Positions 8,791-19,112 of a stretch of 64,000 nucleotides of DNA are shown one piece after another (within the stretch, counting starts at the first letter, position 1; each line of letters begins with the position of its first letter). The notes below the pieces were generated by a model. That model saw only the letters and a program-made list of their open reading frames with translations, was not told the origin of the DNA and made no database searches. The position numbers and the translations under genes are program-made. Source of the stretch: Microbacterium sp. 10M-3C3. Lineage in GTDB: Bacteria > Actinomycetota > Actinomycetes > Actinomycetales > Microbacteriaceae. The stretch is from NCBI RefSeq assembly GCF_003931875.1, contig NZ_CP034245.1, positions 1,550,001-1,614,000 on the forward strand, given 5' to 3'.

Positions 8791-9783
8791 ATGACCGCAC
8801 TCGTCGCCCCTCCGATGGTCCGCCGCCCCGCTTCGGCCGGCATCGTGATCGCGCTCGCCTCGGCGCTCGCCTTCGCTTCGAGTGGGCCGGTCATGAAGCC
8901 GCTCCTGGAGGCCGGGTGGTCGCTCGGCGCCGCGCTCCTGCTGCGCATGGGCGGGGCCGCGGTGCTGCTGTCGCCGTGGCTCATCCGCGCCGTCGTGCGC
9001 AACCCGCGCGCCTTCGTACGGCACACGCCGCTCATCGTCGGGTTCGGCCTCACCGCGGTCGCGGGCTGCCAGCTGTTCTACTTCTCGGCCATGCAGCGCA
9101 TCCCCGTCGGTGTGGCCCTCCTCATCCAGTACCTCGCACCGGTGCTGCTCGTGCTCGGGGTGTGGCTGCGCACCCGCCGCCGTCCCGCGGCGATCGTCCT
9201 CGTCGGCACCGGTGTCGCGATGCTGGGACTCCTGCTCGTCGTCGACCTCACCGGCGCGACCTTCGATCCGCTCGGCGTCGCCCTGGCGCTGTGCGCCGCG
9301 GTGTGCGCGGCGGCGTACTTCGTCATCGCCGAGCGCACCGGCGACACGATGCCCCCGCTCGCGCTGGCCGCCGGTGGGCTCGTGGTGGGCACCGTCCTCA
9401 TGGCCGTGCTGACGGCGACGGGCGCGCTGCCCTTCGTCGCGCCGGCGGTGACGACCGGGATGCTCGGACTCGCCGTGCCGTGGTTCGCGTCCGTCGCGTG
9501 GGTGGTGGTGGTCGCGACCGCCCTCGGTTATGCGCTCGGGGTGCAGGCGGTGCCACGCATCGGATCGCGGCTGGCCTCGTTCGTCGGCCTGACGGAGGTC
9601 CTCTTCGCGGTGCTGTTCGCGTGGCTGCTGCTGGGCGAGACGCCCGGCCTCGTCCAGGCCGCCGGTGGTGCGCTGATCCTCGTCGGTGTCGTGCTCGTGC
9701 GTCTCGACTCCGCGCCGCTGACGCGAGGCGGGGGAGCGCCGGCGGGTGAGGCGGCTATCGTTCCCGTCGTGCCAGCTCCATGA
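8791..9783 (+). CDS. EamA/RhaT-family exporter (DMT superfamily)
   Basis: A 330-residue integral membrane protein with ten predicted hydrophobic segments in two EamA repeats. Examples are IVIALASALAFASSG at the start, RIPVGVALLIQYLAPVLLVLGVW in the middle and LLGETPGLVQAAGGALILVGV at the end of repeat two. Members export amino acids or other metabolites; the substrate is unknown here. ATG 8791 is used; an in-frame GTG at 8776 lies inside the inverted repeat and is less likely. The gene is paired divergently with the CGNR regulator, and its end overlaps the Lrp gene by 29 nt. Confidence 0.85.
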   Translation: MTALVAPPMVRRPASAGIVIALASALAFASSGPVMKPLLEAGWSLGAALLLRMGGAAVLLSPWLIRAVVRNPRAFVRHTPLIVGFGLTAVAGCQLFYFSAMQRIPVGVALLIQYLAPVLLVLGVWLRTRRRPAAIVLVGTGVAMLGLLLVVDLTGATFDPLGVALALCAAVCAAAYFVIAERTGDTMPPLALAAGGLVVGTVLMAVLTATGALPFVAPAVTTGMLGLAVPWFASVAWVVVVATALGYALGVQAVPRIGSRLASFVGLTEVLFAVLFAWLLLGETPGLVQAAGGALILVGVVLVRLDSAPLTRGGGAPAGEAAIVPVVPAP

Positions 9784-10228
9784 GCGGGCCCACGCGGTAG
9801 GGGATCACCTCGCCCATCACGAGCGAGGTCTCGGTGCGCTCGACGCCGTCGATCGCGAGGATGCGGGCATCGACGTCGAACAGGTGCCGCGTGTCGCGCG
9901 CGGCGACCCGCGCGACGAGGTCGATCTGGCCGCTCATGCCGTGAGCCTGCACGATCTCGGGGATCTCGGCGAGCTCTTCGCGGATGCGGGGGAGCTCGGC
10001 CTGGCGCACGGTGACGTGGATGAACGCCTCGATCGGGAAGCCCATGGCCGCCGGTGCGAGCGCGCGCTCGTACGACAGCAGCACGTCAGAGCGCTCGAGG
10101 CGGGCCATACGGGCCTGCACGGTGTTGCGGGAGAGTCCGAGGCGTTCGGCCAGGGCGACCACCGTCGCCCGGGGGTCATCGGCCAGGGCGCGGAGGAGGT
10201 CGAGGTCGACCGAGTCCAGACGAGACAT
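9755..10228 (-). CDS. Lrp/AsnC family transcriptional regulator
   Basis: A 157-residue regulator: N-terminal helix-turn-helix (LLRALADDPRATVVALAERLGLSRNTV spans about residues 10-36) followed by an AsnC_trans_reg/RAM ligand domain. Lrp-type proteins sense amino acids. It is divergent from the branched-chain catabolic operon at 10404, which is the expected position for a BkdR-type regulator, so it probably responds to leucine, isoleucine or valine. The ATG at 10228 has TAGGGT 8 nt upstream. Function as the bkd regulator is inferred from position. Confidence 0.88.
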   Translation of the reverse strand: MSRLDSVDLDLLRALADDPRATVVALAERLGLSRNTVQARMARLERSDVLLSYERALAPAAMGFPIEAFIHVTVRQAELPRIREELAEIPEIVQAHGMSGQIDLVARVAARDTRHLFDVDARILAIDGVERTETSLVMGEVIPYRVGPLMELARRER

Positions 10229-10255
10229 GATGCGCAACCCTAGCAAAGTCGTTCG

Positions 10256-10323
10256 GCGAATGTGATGCAACATGCTCAGCGCCGTCGCGAATGCTTGAGC
10301 TAGGTGCGTCGTCGTCGTACCGT
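10256..10323 (+). promoter_or_regulatory. bkd operon promoter with direct repeats
   Basis: TTGAGC at 10295-10300 and TACCGT at 10318-10323, 17 bp apart, form a good sigma-70 promoter reading into the catabolic operon. The heptamer GCGAATG occurs at 10256-10262 and 10287-10293. Its copies start 31 bp apart, three helical turns, and the second ends just before the -35. This arrangement suits a phased Lrp binding site. The leader is about 75 nt and ends with GGAGGGA before the ATG. Confidence 0.5.
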
Positions 10324-10403
10324 GACCGTGTCGGCGACGTCGCCGGCGCCGGACGCCCGTCCGCCTCACGAGGGCCGCGGGCCGACTCGGAGGGAAGACG
10401 ACG

Positions 10404-11540
10404 ATGCCCACTCCCACGACCACCGCCGACCCCGCGCTCGCGCTGGACGACGTCGCGCGGGTCCTCACCGCCGACGGCGCGCGCGTCGCCGATCCCGTGC
10501 TCGACCCGTTCCTCATCGACGTCGACGCGACCGTCCTGCGCACGCTCCACCGCGACATGGTGCTCACGCGGCGTGTCGACCGCGAGGGCTTCGCGCTGCA
10601 GCGGCAGGGGCAGCTCGGTCTGTGGCCCCCGTGCCGCGGACAGGAGGCGGCCCAGATCGGCCCCACCGTCGCGCTGCGCCCCACCGACATGATCTTCCCC
10701 AGCTACCGCGAGACCGGTGTCGTGCTCGCGCGGGGCGCGGAGCCGCAGAACTTCGTCCTCGCGTGGCGCGGCGAGGAGCACGCCGCGTACGACCCGCGCC
10801 GCCTGCACATGGCGCCGATGCAGGTGATCATCGGGGCGCACACCCTCCACGCGACCGGCTACGCGATGGGCATCCAGCGCGATCGCGCTCGCGGGGAGGG
10901 CGCCGACGACATCGCGGTGGCGTTCTTCGGCGACGGCGCGACGAGCCAGGGCGACGTGAGCGAGGCGCTCGTGTTCGCCGCATCCTTCCAGGCGCCGGTC
11001 GTCTTCGTGTGCACGAACAACCAGTGGGCCATCTCGGAGCCGGTCGCCGTGCAGTCGCGGGTGCCGCTGGCCGGCCGCGCCCCCGGCTTCGGGGTCGCGA
11101 GCCTGCGCGTGGACGGCAACGACGTCCTCGCGTGCTACGCCGCGATGCGCTGGGCCGCCGAGCGCGCACGACGCGGCGAGGGCCCCGCGTTCCTGGAGCT
11201 CGTGACCTACCGCATGGGGCCCCACACGACCGCCGACGACCCCACGCGCTACCGCGATCCGGCGGAGCTGGAGCTGTGGGAGCGCCGCGACCCGATCGCC
11301 CGGTTCGAGACCTACCTCCGGGCCCAGGCTGTGCTCGACGATGCGGCCGTGGCCGCCGTCGCGGCGGAGGCCGACACGCTCGCGGCGGCCGTCCGGGCCG
11401 CGTGCATCGGCGCGAGCACGCGCCCCGCCGTCGAGATGTTCGACGCGGTGTACGCCGACCCGCACACCGGCCTCGCCGAGGAGCGCGCCGAGTACGCCGC
11501 ATATCTGACCGGCTTCGCCGACGAGGAGGTGACGGCATGA
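10404..11540 (+). CDS. bkdA: branched-chain 2-oxoacid dehydrogenase E1 alpha
   Basis: A 378-residue thiamine-diphosphate-binding E1 alpha subunit of a 2-oxoacid dehydrogenase complex. The ThDP/Mg motif GDGATSQGDVSEAL runs through to NNQWAIS, and YRMGPHTTADDPTRYR is the conserved phosphorylation-loop region of BCKDH/PDH E1 alpha. Neighbouring acyl-CoA carboxylase and dehydrogenase genes favour branched-chain oxoacids over pyruvate. GGAGGGA precedes the ATG by 8 nt. The stop overlaps the E1 beta start (ATGA). First gene of an eight-gene operon. Confidence 0.9.
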   Translation: MPTPTTTADPALALDDVARVLTADGARVADPVLDPFLIDVDATVLRTLHRDMVLTRRVDREGFALQRQGQLGLWPPCRGQEAAQIGPTVALRPTDMIFPSYRETGVVLARGAEPQNFVLAWRGEEHAAYDPRRLHMAPMQVIIGAHTLHATGYAMGIQRDRARGEGADDIAVAFFGDGATSQGDVSEALVFAASFQAPVVFVCTNNQWAISEPVAVQSRVPLAGRAPGFGVASLRVDGNDVLACYAAMRWAAERARRGEGPAFLELVTYRMGPHTTADDPTRYRDPAELELWERRDPIARFETYLRAQAVLDDAAVAAVAAEADTLAAAVRAACIGASTRPAVEMFDAVYADPHTGLAEERAEYAAYLTGFADEEVTA

Positions 11541-12547
11541 CCGTGCTGACGCTCGGCCAGGCGGTGAACGCGGGGCTGCGCAGCGCCATGGACGCCGATC
11601 CGCGCGTCGTCGTCATGGGCGAGGACATCGGGCGGCTCGGCGGCGTGTTCCGCGTGACCGACGGGCTGCTCGACCGGTTCGGCGCCGACCGCGTGATCGA
11701 CACGCCGCTGGCAGAGGCGGGCATCATGGGCACCGCCGTCGGGCTCGCGTACCGGGGCTACCGCCCCGTCGTGGAGATCCAGTTCGACGGCTTCGTCTAT
11801 CCCGCGTTCGACCAGATCGTGTGCCAAGTCGCGAAGCTGCACTACCGCACGCGCGGTGCCGTGAGCATGCCGCTGACGATCCGCATCCCGTGGGGCGGCG
11901 GCATCGGCGCCGCCGAACACCACTCCGAGTCGCCCGAGGCGTACTTCGTGCACACCTCCGGGCTCCGAGTGGTCGCCGCATCCGACCCGCGGGACGCCTA
12001 CGTGCTGCTGCGGCAGGCGATCGCGAGCGACGACCCCGTCGTGTTCTTCGAGCCGAAGCGGCTCTACCACGCCAAGGGCGAGGTCGACCTCGACCGTGAC
12101 CTGGCCGATGAACCGCCCATGGGTCTCGCGCGCGTCGTGCGCGAGGGCACCGACGCGACGATCATCACGTACGGTGCGCAGGTGTCGACGGCGTTGGATG
12201 CGGCGGACGCGGCCGAGGACGAGGGCCTCTCGCTCGAGGTCGTCGATCTGCGGTCCATCTCGCCCGTGGACTACCGCACGCTGACCGCGTCGGTGCGCAA
12301 GACCGGCCGTGCCGTCGTGACCCACGAGGCCGCCCGCGAGGGCGGTGTGGGGGCCGAGATCGTCGCGGGGCTCGTCGAACGCTGCTTCGAATACCTCGAG
12401 GCCGCGCCCGTGCGCGTCACCGGCCACGACATCCCCTACCCGCCCGCGAAGCTCGAGCGCCACCATGTGCCCGACCTCGACCGCATCCTGTACGGCGTCG
12501 ACCGCGTGCTCGGCCGGCTCGCCCCGACGACGGAGGTCGCACGATGA
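11537..12547 (+). CDS. bkdB: branched-chain 2-oxoacid dehydrogenase E1 beta
   Basis: A 336-residue E1 beta subunit, the transketolase-like pyrimidine-binding partner of E1 alpha. [32 protein letters not shown] and a C-terminal transketolase domain ([15 protein letters not shown]) are typical. The long upstream in-frame ORF is a shadow of bkdA. The ATG at 11537 overlaps the bkdA stop by ATGA and the TGA of this gene overlaps the E2 ATG, so the three subunits are translationally coupled. Confidence 0.92.
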   Translation: MTVLTLGQAVNAGLRSAMDADPRVVVMGEDIGRLGGVFRVTDGLLDRFGADRVIDTPLAEAGIMGTAVGLAYRGYRPVVEIQFDGFVYPAFDQIVCQVAKLHYRTRGAVSMPLTIRIPWGGGIGAAEHHSESPEAYFVHTSGLRVVAASDPRDAYVLLRQAIASDDPVVFFEPKRLYHAKGEVDLDRDLADEPPMGLARVVREGTDATIITYGAQVSTALDAADAAEDEGLSLEVVDLRSISPVDYRTLTASVRKTGRAVVTHEAAREGGVGAEIVAGLVERCFEYLEAAPVRVTGHDIPYPPAKLERHHVPDLDRILYGVDRVLGRLAPTTEVAR

Positions 12548-13899
12548 TCCAGGAGTTCCGTCTTCCCGACCTCGGCGAAGGTCTCACCGACGCCGAGCTC
12601 GTCCAGTGGCTCGTTGCCGAGGGCGACGCGGTCGAGCTGAACCAGACCCTCGCCGAGGTCGAGACGGCCAAGGCCGTCGTCGAGCTCCCGTCGCCCTTCG
12701 CGGGGGCGGTGCAGCGGCTGCACGCCGCGGCCGGGGAGACCGTCGAGGTCGGCGCGCCGCTCGTGACCTTCGCGCTGGCCGGCGGCGAAGCGGCCGCGCC
12801 GCCGCAGGACGACTCCGGGTCGATCGCCGACGCGGCAGCGGAGAGCGCGCCGGCGGCTCCCTCGGCCGCGGTGGACGCGATCGTCTCCGCATCGGAGCCC
12901 GAGCCCGAGCCCGCGGCCGCCCGGCAGGCTACCCTCGTGGGCTACGGCGCCGCCGGGCGCTCCGGTGCGCGTGCTCGACGGCGTCCTCGCCGGCCCGGAA
13001 CCATGCTGCCGGTGCCCACTTCGGCGCCCATCAGCACCTCGGGCGAGCGGCCGCGTTCGACGCCGCCGGTGCGCCACCTCGCCCGCACGCTCGGGGTCGA
13101 CCTCGCGCAGCTCGCGGTCGACGGGCGCCCCGTCACGCGGGCCGAGGTCGAGTCGGCGGCCGCTGCCGCCGCGCCCGGCGCCGCGCTCGGCGCCGATCCG
13201 CGGATGCGGCGCCACCCCATCCGCGGGGTCCGCAAGCACACCGCCGCGGCCATGGTGCGCAGCGCCTTCACGGCTCCGCACGCCTCGACATTCGTGACCA
13301 TCGACGTCACCGAGTCGCTCCACCTGCTCGACGCTCTCTCGCGCGACCGCGCGCTCGACGGGCACCGCATCGGCGTGCTCTCCCTGACCGCCAAGGCCGT
13401 GTGCCTCGCGCTCGGACGCACGCCCCTCCTCGGCGCACGCTGGGACGAGGAGGCGGGGGAGATCCTGGAACCGACGTACGTCCATCTCGGGATCGCCGTC
13501 GCGACCGACCGGGGACTCGTCGTCCCGAACGTGCGCGACGCGCACGCGATGCCGCTCGTCGACCTGGCCGACGCGATCGCGGACATCGTGTCGGCCGCGC
13601 GGGCGGGGACGGTGACGCCGGCGCAGCTGACCGGCGGCACCTTCACGATCACCAACGTGGGCGTGTTCGGCGTCGACGGCGGCACGCCGATCCTCAACCC
13701 GGGGGAGTCGGGCATCCTCGCCCTCGGCGCGATCCGCCGGCAGCCGTGGGAGCACGAGGGGGAGATCGCGCTGCGCGACGTGGCGACGCTCAGCCTGTCG
13801 TTCGACCACCGCGTCGTCGACGGGGCGGAGGCGGCGCGCTTCCTCACCGACGTCGCGGGCGTGCTCCGCGAGCCCGGTCGCGCGCTGCTGCTGCGGTGA
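12544..13899 (+). CDS. bkdC: dihydrolipoamide acyltransferase E2
   Basis: A 451-residue E2 core protein. Residues 1-77 form one lipoyl domain with the lipoylated lysine K43 in VETAKAVV. An Ala/Pro-rich linker follows. A peripheral-subunit-binding domain lies near residues 175-205 ([14 protein letters not shown]). The C-terminal acyltransferase domain ends with the catalytic histidine H422 in FDHRVVDG. It transfers the acyl group from E1 to CoA. No E3 (dihydrolipoamide dehydrogenase) gene is present, so E3 is shared from elsewhere. Confidence 0.92.
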   Translation: MIQEFRLPDLGEGLTDAELVQWLVAEGDAVELNQTLAEVETAKAVVELPSPFAGAVQRLHAAAGETVEVGAPLVTFALAGGEAAAPPQDDSGSIADAAAESAPAAPSAAVDAIVSASEPEPEPAAARQATLVGYGAAGRSGARARRRPRRPGTMLPVPTSAPISTSGERPRSTPPVRHLARTLGVDLAQLAVDGRPVTRAEVESAAAAAAPGAALGADPRMRRHPIRGVRKHTAAAMVRSAFTAPHASTFVTIDVTESLHLLDALSRDRALDGHRIGVLSLTAKAVCLALGRTPLLGARWDEEAGEILEPTYVHLGIAVATDRGLVVPNVRDAHAMPLVDLADAIADIVSAARAGTVTPAQLTGGTFTITNVGVFGVDGGTPILNPGESGILALGAIRRQPWEHEGEIALRDVATLSLSFDHRVVDGAEAARFLTDVAGVLREPGRALLLR

Positions 13900-13904
13900 C
13901 GGCG

Positions 13905-15512
13905 ATGACCGACACGGCCCTTCCCGACGCGATCGCCCTCGAGCGCGCGGCATCCGAGCCGGCGACGCAGGCCGGGCTCGCCGCGGAGCTGCGCGCCCGG
14001 CTGGCGCGGACGGCGCTCGGCGGACCCGAGGCCGCGCGTGCCCGGCACACCGCGCGCGGGAAGCTCCTCGCCCGTGACCGCGTCGACCGTCTGCTCGACG
14101 AGGGGAGCCCGTTCCTGGAGATCGCGCCGCTCGCGGCGGACGGCATGTACGACGGCGAGGCTCCCGCCGCGGGCGTGGTCGCGGGCATCGGGCTCGTGCA
14201 CGGGCGCCACGTGATGGTCGTCGCGAACGACGCCACTGTCAAGGGCGGCGCCTACTTCCCGCTCACCGTGAAGAAGCACCTCCGCGCGCAGGAGATCGCG
14301 CGGGAGAACCGGCTGCCGTGCGTGTACCTCGTCGACTCCGGCGGCGCGTTCCTGCCGATGCAGGACGAGGTCTTCCCCGACCGCGACCACTTCGGGCGGA
14401 TCTTCCGCAACCAGGCGCAGCTGTCCGCGCTGCGGATCCCGCAGGTCGCTGCCGTGCTGGGCTCGTGCACGGCGGGCGGCGCGTACGTGCCGGCGATGAG
14501 CGACGAGACCGTCATCGTGCGCGGGCAGGGCACCATCTTCCTCGGCGGGCCGCCCCTCGTGAAGGCGGCGATCGGCGAGACCGTGACGGCCGAGGAGCTC
14601 GGCGGCGGCGACGTCCACGCGCGCCGTTCGGGCGTGGCCGATCACCTCGCGGAGAACGACGCCCACGCACTCGAGATCGTGCGCGACATCCTCGCCACGC
14701 TCCCGCCGCCGGCGTCGCCGGTGTGGGAGGTCGCGGCGCCGGTGCCGCCGGTGCACGCGCCCGAGACGCTCTACGACGTCGTGCCGGTGGACGTCTCGCA
14801 GCCCTACGACGTGCACGCCGTCATCGACCGCCTCGTCGACGGCGGCTCGGTGCACGAGTTCAAGGCGCTGTACGCGACGACCGTCGTGGCGGCGTTCGCC
14901 CGCATCCATGGTCATCCCGTGGGCATCGTCGCGAACAACGGCGTCCTGTTCGGCGAGTCCGCCCTGAAGGCCGCGCACTTCATCGAGCTGTGCGACCAGC
15001 GCGGAGTGCCGCTGCTGTTCCTCCAGAACATCTCCGGCTTCATGGTCGGGCGCGAGGCCGAGTCCGGCGGCATCGCGAAGGACGGCGCCAAGATGGTCAC
15101 CGCGGTGGCCACGACCCGCGTCCCGAAGCTCACCGTGCTCATCGGCGGCTCCTTCGGCGCCGGCAACTACGCCATGTGCGGGCGCGCGTACGATCCGCGG
15201 TTCCTGTGGAGCTGGCCCGCGAGCCGCATCTCCGTCATGGGCGGGGCGCAGGCCGCGGCCGTCCTCGCCACCGTGCGACGCGAGCAGATCCAGGCGCGGG
15301 GCGAGGAGTGGACCGCCGACGCCGAGGAGGAGTTCCGCGCGCCGATCCGTGCCCGGTACGAGGAGCAGGGCGACCCGTACTACGCGACCGCGCGCCTGTG
15401 GGACGACGGCATCCTCGACCCCGCCGACACACGCGACGTCCTCGGCCTCGCGCTCGACGTCGTCTCGCGCGTGCCGCTGCCCGAACCGCGCTTCGGCGTG
15501 TTCCGGATGTGA
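13905..15512 (+). CDS. accD1: acyl-CoA carboxylase beta (carboxyltransferase) subunit, MCC-type
   Basis: A 535-residue biotin-dependent carboxyltransferase. The crotonase-fold halves are seen as [18 protein letters not shown] with [16 protein letters not shown] (first) and [13 protein letters not shown] with [18 protein letters not shown] (second). The GGAFLP and MVGREAE motifs favour 3-methylcrotonyl-CoA carboxylase over acetyl/propionyl types. ATG 13905 lies 5 nt after the E2 stop. It acts with the alpha subunit encoded next, matching the AccD1-AccA1 pair of M. tuberculosis leucine breakdown. Confidence 0.9.
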   Translation: MTDTALPDAIALERAASEPATQAGLAAELRARLARTALGGPEAARARHTARGKLLARDRVDRLLDEGSPFLEIAPLAADGMYDGEAPAAGVVAGIGLVHGRHVMVVANDATVKGGAYFPLTVKKHLRAQEIARENRLPCVYLVDSGGAFLPMQDEVFPDRDHFGRIFRNQAQLSALRIPQVAAVLGSCTAGGAYVPAMSDETVIVRGQGTIFLGGPPLVKAAIGETVTAEELGGGDVHARRSGVADHLAENDAHALEIVRDILATLPPPASPVWEVAAPVPPVHAPETLYDVVPVDVSQPYDVHAVIDRLVDGGSVHEFKALYATTVVAAFARIHGHPVGIVANNGVLFGESALKAAHFIELCDQRGVPLLFLQNISGFMVGREAESGGIAKDGAKMVTAVATTRVPKLTVLIGGSFGAGNYAMCGRAYDPRFLWSWPASRISVMGGAQAAAVLATVRREQIQARGEEWTADAEEEFRAPIRARYEEQGDPYYATARLWDDGILDPADTRDVLGLALDVVSRVPLPEPRFGVFRM

Positions 15513-15517
15513 TCAGG

Positions 15518-17446
15518 ATGGCGCCTCCTCCACCCGGCACGCCGCCGTTCGACACCGTCCTCGTCGCGAGCCGCGGCGAGATCGCGCGCCGCGTCATCCG
15601 CACCCTACGGCGCCTCGGCATCCGCTCGATCGCGGTGTACAGCGACGCGGATGCGGCGGAGCCGCACGTGCGCGAGGCCGACGCCGCCGTGCGCATCGGC
15701 CCTGCCCCCGCCCGCGCGTCCTACCTCGACGCCGACGCGATCGTGCGATCGGCGCGCGAGAGCGGCGCGCAGGCCGTGCACCCCGGCTACGGTTTCCTCT
15801 CCGAGAACGCGATGTTCGCGCGCGCGTGCGCCGACGCCGGCATCGTCTTCATCGGTCCCGGTGTCGAGGCGATCGACGTCATGGGAGACAAGATCCGCGC
15901 GCGCGACCACGTGGCCGGCTCCGGTGTGCCCCTCGTCCCCGGCTTCTCCGCGCGCGACCTCGACGACGAGGACATCGCGCTGCGCGCGGCCGACGTCGGC
16001 TATCCGCTCATCGTGAAGCCGTCGGCCGGCGGCGGCGGCAAGGGCATGGAGGTCGTGCGGGAGCCCGGCGGACTCCGGGCGGCCCTCGCGAGCGCGCGGC
16101 GGGTCGCCGCCGCCGCGTTCGGCGACGACACGCTGCTGCTCGAGCGGTACATCGCCGCCCCGCGGCACATCGAGGTGCAGGTGATGGCGGACGCCCACGG
16201 GAACGTGATCCATCTCGGCGAGCGCGAATGCACACTGCAGCGCCGCCATCAGAAGGTCATCGAGGAGGCGCCCTCGCCGATCGTCGACGCGGCGCTGCGC
16301 GAGCGCCTGGGCGCCGCGGCCTGCGCGGCGGCCGCGAGCGTGGGCTACCGCGGCGCGGGCACCGTGGAGTTCCTCGTGTCGGGGGAGCGGCCCGAGGAGT
16401 TCTTCTTCATCGAGATGAACACGCGCCTGCAGGTCGAGCATCCCGTCACCGAGCTCGTGACCGGCCTCGACCTCGTCGAGCTGCAGGTGCGGATCGCCGC
16501 GGGCGAGCCGCTGCCGATCGCGCAGGACGAGGTCGCGCTGACGGGCTGGGCGGTCGAGGCCCGCGTGTACGCCGAGAGCCCCGAGCGCGGCTTCCTGCCC
16601 GCCGCCGGCGACGTGCTCGCGTGGCGGCCCTCCGACGCGGTGCGGACGGATGCGGCGATCGAGACCGGCAGCCGCATCGGCACGGAGTACGACCCGATGA
16701 TCGCGAAGGCGATCGCGCACGCTCCCGACCGTGCCGAAGCGCTGCGGCGCCTGCACGCAGCGCTCGGCGACACGGTCCTCCTCGGCGTCGACACGAACAT
16801 CGCCTACCTGCGGACGGTGCTCTCCGACCCGCGCGTCAGGGCGGGCGAGCTCGACACGGGCCTGCTCGACCGGCTGCATCCGACCCCTGCCGCGCCACCG
16901 TCGACGGGCACGGCGGCGGCCGCGCGCGACGCGCTCGAGACGACACGCGACCGCGGCGACGGCTGGCGTGCGCGCGACGGGTGGCGCCTGGGCGGGATCC
17001 GCGCGCGCGGTGTCGCGGTGTTCGACTCCGACGGCGGCACCGTGGCGGTCGCGGGCGACGCCGTCGCCGACGCCGACGCGGTCGTGGTGGCCGCCTCCGA
17101 CGACGAGGTGTGGGTGCACGCGGACGGCGCGGCCGTGCGGTTGCGCCCCGTGAGCCGCCGCGCGGCGACGCTGCGCGCGCTCGCGGACGATGCCGGCGGA
17201 GCCCATGCGGGCCTGTCCGCCCCACTGCCCGGCACGGTCGTGGCGGTGCACGTCGGCGACGGCGACCGCGTGAGCGCGGGCGAGCGGATGCTGACGATCG
17301 AGGCGATGAAGATGGAGCACACCCTGACGGCACCGCGTGCGGGAATCGCCCGCATCCGCGTGGCCGTCGGGGCGACGGTGGCGCGCGACGAGGACGTCGC
17401 CGCCGTCGACGACGACGAGGTCGAGGAGGCCCGGCATGCGAACTGA
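15518..17446 (+). CDS. accA1: acyl-CoA carboxylase alpha subunit (biotin carboxylase + BCCP)
   Basis: A 642-residue protein. The N-terminal biotin carboxylase domain ([21 protein letters not shown], then the ATP-grasp [10 protein letters not shown] and [10 protein letters not shown]) covers about residues 8-450. A middle region follows, then a C-terminal biotinyl domain with the biotin lysine K598 in EAMKMEH. It carboxylates biotin for the beta subunit encoded upstream. An in-frame GTG at 15509 overlapping the upstream stop is an alternative start. Its 3' end overlaps the acyl-CoA dehydrogenase gene by 11 nt. Confidence 0.92.
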   Translation: MAPPPPGTPPFDTVLVASRGEIARRVIRTLRRLGIRSIAVYSDADAAEPHVREADAAVRIGPAPARASYLDADAIVRSARESGAQAVHPGYGFLSENAMFARACADAGIVFIGPGVEAIDVMGDKIRARDHVAGSGVPLVPGFSARDLDDEDIALRAADVGYPLIVKPSAGGGGKGMEVVREPGGLRAALASARRVAAAAFGDDTLLLERYIAAPRHIEVQVMADAHGNVIHLGERECTLQRRHQKVIEEAPSPIVDAALRERLGAAACAAAASVGYRGAGTVEFLVSGERPEEFFFIEMNTRLQVEHPVTELVTGLDLVELQVRIAAGEPLPIAQDEVALTGWAVEARVYAESPERGFLPAAGDVLAWRPSDAVRTDAAIETGSRIGTEYDPMIAKAIAHAPDRAEALRRLHAALGDTVLLGVDTNIAYLRTVLSDPRVRAGELDTGLLDRLHPTPAAPPSTGTAAAARDALETTRDRGDGWRARDGWRLGGIRARGVAVFDSDGGTVAVAGDAVADADAVVVAASDDEVWVHADGAAVRLRPVSRRAATLRALADDAGGAHAGLSAPLPGTVVAVHVGDGDRVSAGERMLTIEAMKMEHTLTAPRAGIARIRVAVGATVARDEDVAAVDDDEVEEARHAN

Positions 17447-18605
17447 CACCCTCACCCACGGACTGAGCGCCGAGGAGACCGAGCTGGCGGGCATGGTGCG
17501 CGCCTTCGCCGACGAGGTCGTGGCGCCGCGCTCGTACGAGGCCGACCGGAGCGCGACGCTGCCGCTGGACGTCGTGCGGCAGATGGGGGACCTCGGCCTG
17601 TTCGGACTGCCCTTCCCGGAGGACGTCGGCGGCCAGGGCGGCGACTACACCGCACTGTGTCTCGCGATCGAGGCGCTGGGCCGCGTCGACCAGTCCATCG
17701 CGATCACGCTCGAAGCCGGCGTGAGCCTCGGCGCGATGCCGGTCTTCCGCTTCGGCACCGACGCCCAGCGCGCCGAGCTCCTGCCCGACCTCCTGGCCGG
17801 GCGCGCCCTGGCCGGGTTCGGCCTGACCGAGCCGGAGGCCGGGAGCGACGCCGGCGCGACCCGCACGACGGCGCGGCTGGACGGGGGCGAATGGGTGATC
17901 GACGGGGCCAAGCAGTTCATCACGAACTCCGGCACCGAGATCAGCCGCTTCGTGACCGTCACGGCGGTCACCGGCCGCCACCCCGACGGCCGGCCGGAGA
18001 TCTCCGCGATCATCGTGCCGCACGGCACGCCGGGGTTCGTCGTCGGCCCCGGGTACGACAAGGTCGGCTGGCACGCGTCCGACACCCACCCGCTGGCGTT
18101 CTCCGAGGCGCGCGTGCCCGAGGCGAACCTGCTCGGCGAGCGCGGGCGCGGCTACGCCAACTTCCTTCACATCCTCGACGAGGGTCGCGTCGCGATCGCC
18201 GCGCTCGCGACGGGCGCCGCGGAGGGATGCTTGGAGGCGGCCGTCGACTACGCCCGTTCGCGCACGGTGTTCGGCGAGCGGCTGTCGTCGCGCCAGAGCA
18301 TCCAGTTCCTCCTCGCACGCATGCGCGCGCGCGTCCACACGTCCCGCTTGGCGTGGCTGCACGCCGCGCGTCTGCGCGACGCGGGACAGCCGTTCAAGGA
18401 GGAGGCGGCGATCGCCAAGCTCGTGTCGGGGGAGGCGGCGATGGACAACGCCCGCGATGCGACGCAGGTGTTCGGCGGCAACGGCTTCATGAACGAGTAC
18501 CCCGTCGCCCGTCATTACCGCGACTCGAAGATCCTCGAGATCGGCGAGGGCACGACGGAGGTGCAGCTGCTCGTCATCTCCCGTGCGCTCGGACTCGACC
18601 GCTAG
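17436..18605 (+). CDS. acyl-CoA dehydrogenase (branched/short-chain, FadE19-like)
   Basis: A 389-residue FAD-dependent acyl-CoA dehydrogenase. The FAD/substrate motifs [12 protein letters not shown] and a C-terminal [19 protein letters not shown] are clear. E371 in GEGT occupies the catalytic-base position of short-, medium- and short/branched-chain enzymes, whereas isovaleryl-CoA dehydrogenases use a glutamate elsewhere. The operon context favours isovaleryl-CoA; the catalytic residue favours 2-methylbutyryl- or isobutyryl-CoA. The ATG at 17436 follows GAGGAGG and overlaps the carboxylase gene. Confidence 0.9.
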   Translation: MRTDTLTHGLSAEETELAGMVRAFADEVVAPRSYEADRSATLPLDVVRQMGDLGLFGLPFPEDVGGQGGDYTALCLAIEALGRVDQSIAITLEAGVSLGAMPVFRFGTDAQRAELLPDLLAGRALAGFGLTEPEAGSDAGATRTTARLDGGEWVIDGAKQFITNSGTEISRFVTVTAVTGRHPDGRPEISAIIVPHGTPGFVVGPGYDKVGWHASDTHPLAFSEARVPEANLLGERGRGYANFLHILDEGRVAIAALATGAAEGCLEAAVDYARSRTVFGERLSSRQSIQFLLARMRARVHTSRLAWLHAARLRDAGQPFKEEAAIAKLVSGEAAMDNARDATQVFGGNGFMNEYPVARHYRDSKILEIGEGTTEVQLLVISRALGLDR

Positions 18606-18608
18606 CGT
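18603..18608 (+). promoter_or_regulatory. candidate -10 element overlapping the acyl-CoA dehydrogenase stop
   Basis: TAGCGT begins in the TAG stop of the acyl-CoA dehydrogenase gene and lies exactly 6 nt before the maoC ATG, which has no Shine-Dalgarno. It could be an internal promoter giving leaderless maoC-citE mRNA within the operon. Confidence 0.45.
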
Positions 18609-18614
18609 GGACGG

Positions 18615-19112
18615 ATGACCGCCATCGTCCAGCGCGGGCTGTACGCCGACGAGATCGAGGTCGGCGCCCGCTATCTCCACCGGCCGGGGCGCACCGCCAC
18701 CGAGGCCGACAACGTGCTGTTCACGACGCTCACGATGAACACGCAGGCCCTGCACCTGGACGCGGCGTTCGCGGCGACGCAGCCCTTCGGGCGGCCGCTC
18801 GTGAACTCGATGTGGACGCTCGCGACGATGGTCGGATCCTCCGTCGCCCAGCTCACCCAGGGCACGCTCGTCGCGCAGCTCGGTCTCGAGGAGGTCGCCT
18901 TCCCCGCGCCGCTGTTCACCGGCGACACGCTGTACACCGAGACCGAGATCCTCTCGGTGCGCGAGTCCGCGTCTCGGCCGGGCCAGGGGATCGTGCGCAT
19001 GCGCCACACCGGGCGCACGCAGGAGGGCACGGTGGTGGCGACCGCCACGCGCACCGTGCTGATGTGGCGCTCGGATGCGGCGGACGGACCGCACGCGGGG
19101 GAACGGGCGTGA
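18615..19112 (+). CDS. MaoC-family enoyl-CoA hydratase
   Basis: A 165-residue single hot-dog-fold MaoC dehydratase with the conserved region NTQALHLDAAFAATQPFGRPLVNSM and FTGDTLYTETEIL. By analogy with the M. tuberculosis operon (Rv2499c) it may hydrate 3-methylglutaconyl-CoA, replacing a crotonase-type LiuC. The stop overlaps the GTG of the next gene (GTGA), so the two are coupled. Confidence 0.85.
   Translation: MTAIVQRGLYADEIEVGARYLHRPGRTATEADNVLFTTLTMNTQALHLDAAFAATQPFGRPLVNSMWTLATMVGSSVAQLTQGTLVAQLGLEEVAFPAPLFTGDTLYTETEILSVRESASRPGQGIVRMRHTGRTQEGTVVATATRTVLMWRSDAADGPHAGERA

Noticed and set aside
12942..14978. 678-residue minus-strand ORF over bkdC and the carboxylase beta gene
   Set aside because: Composition is a shadow of genes with strong domain matches on the plus strand.
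15605..17494. 629-residue minus-strand ORF over the carboxylase alpha gene
   Set aside because: No domain motif; it overlaps the biotin carboxylase/BCCP protein completely.
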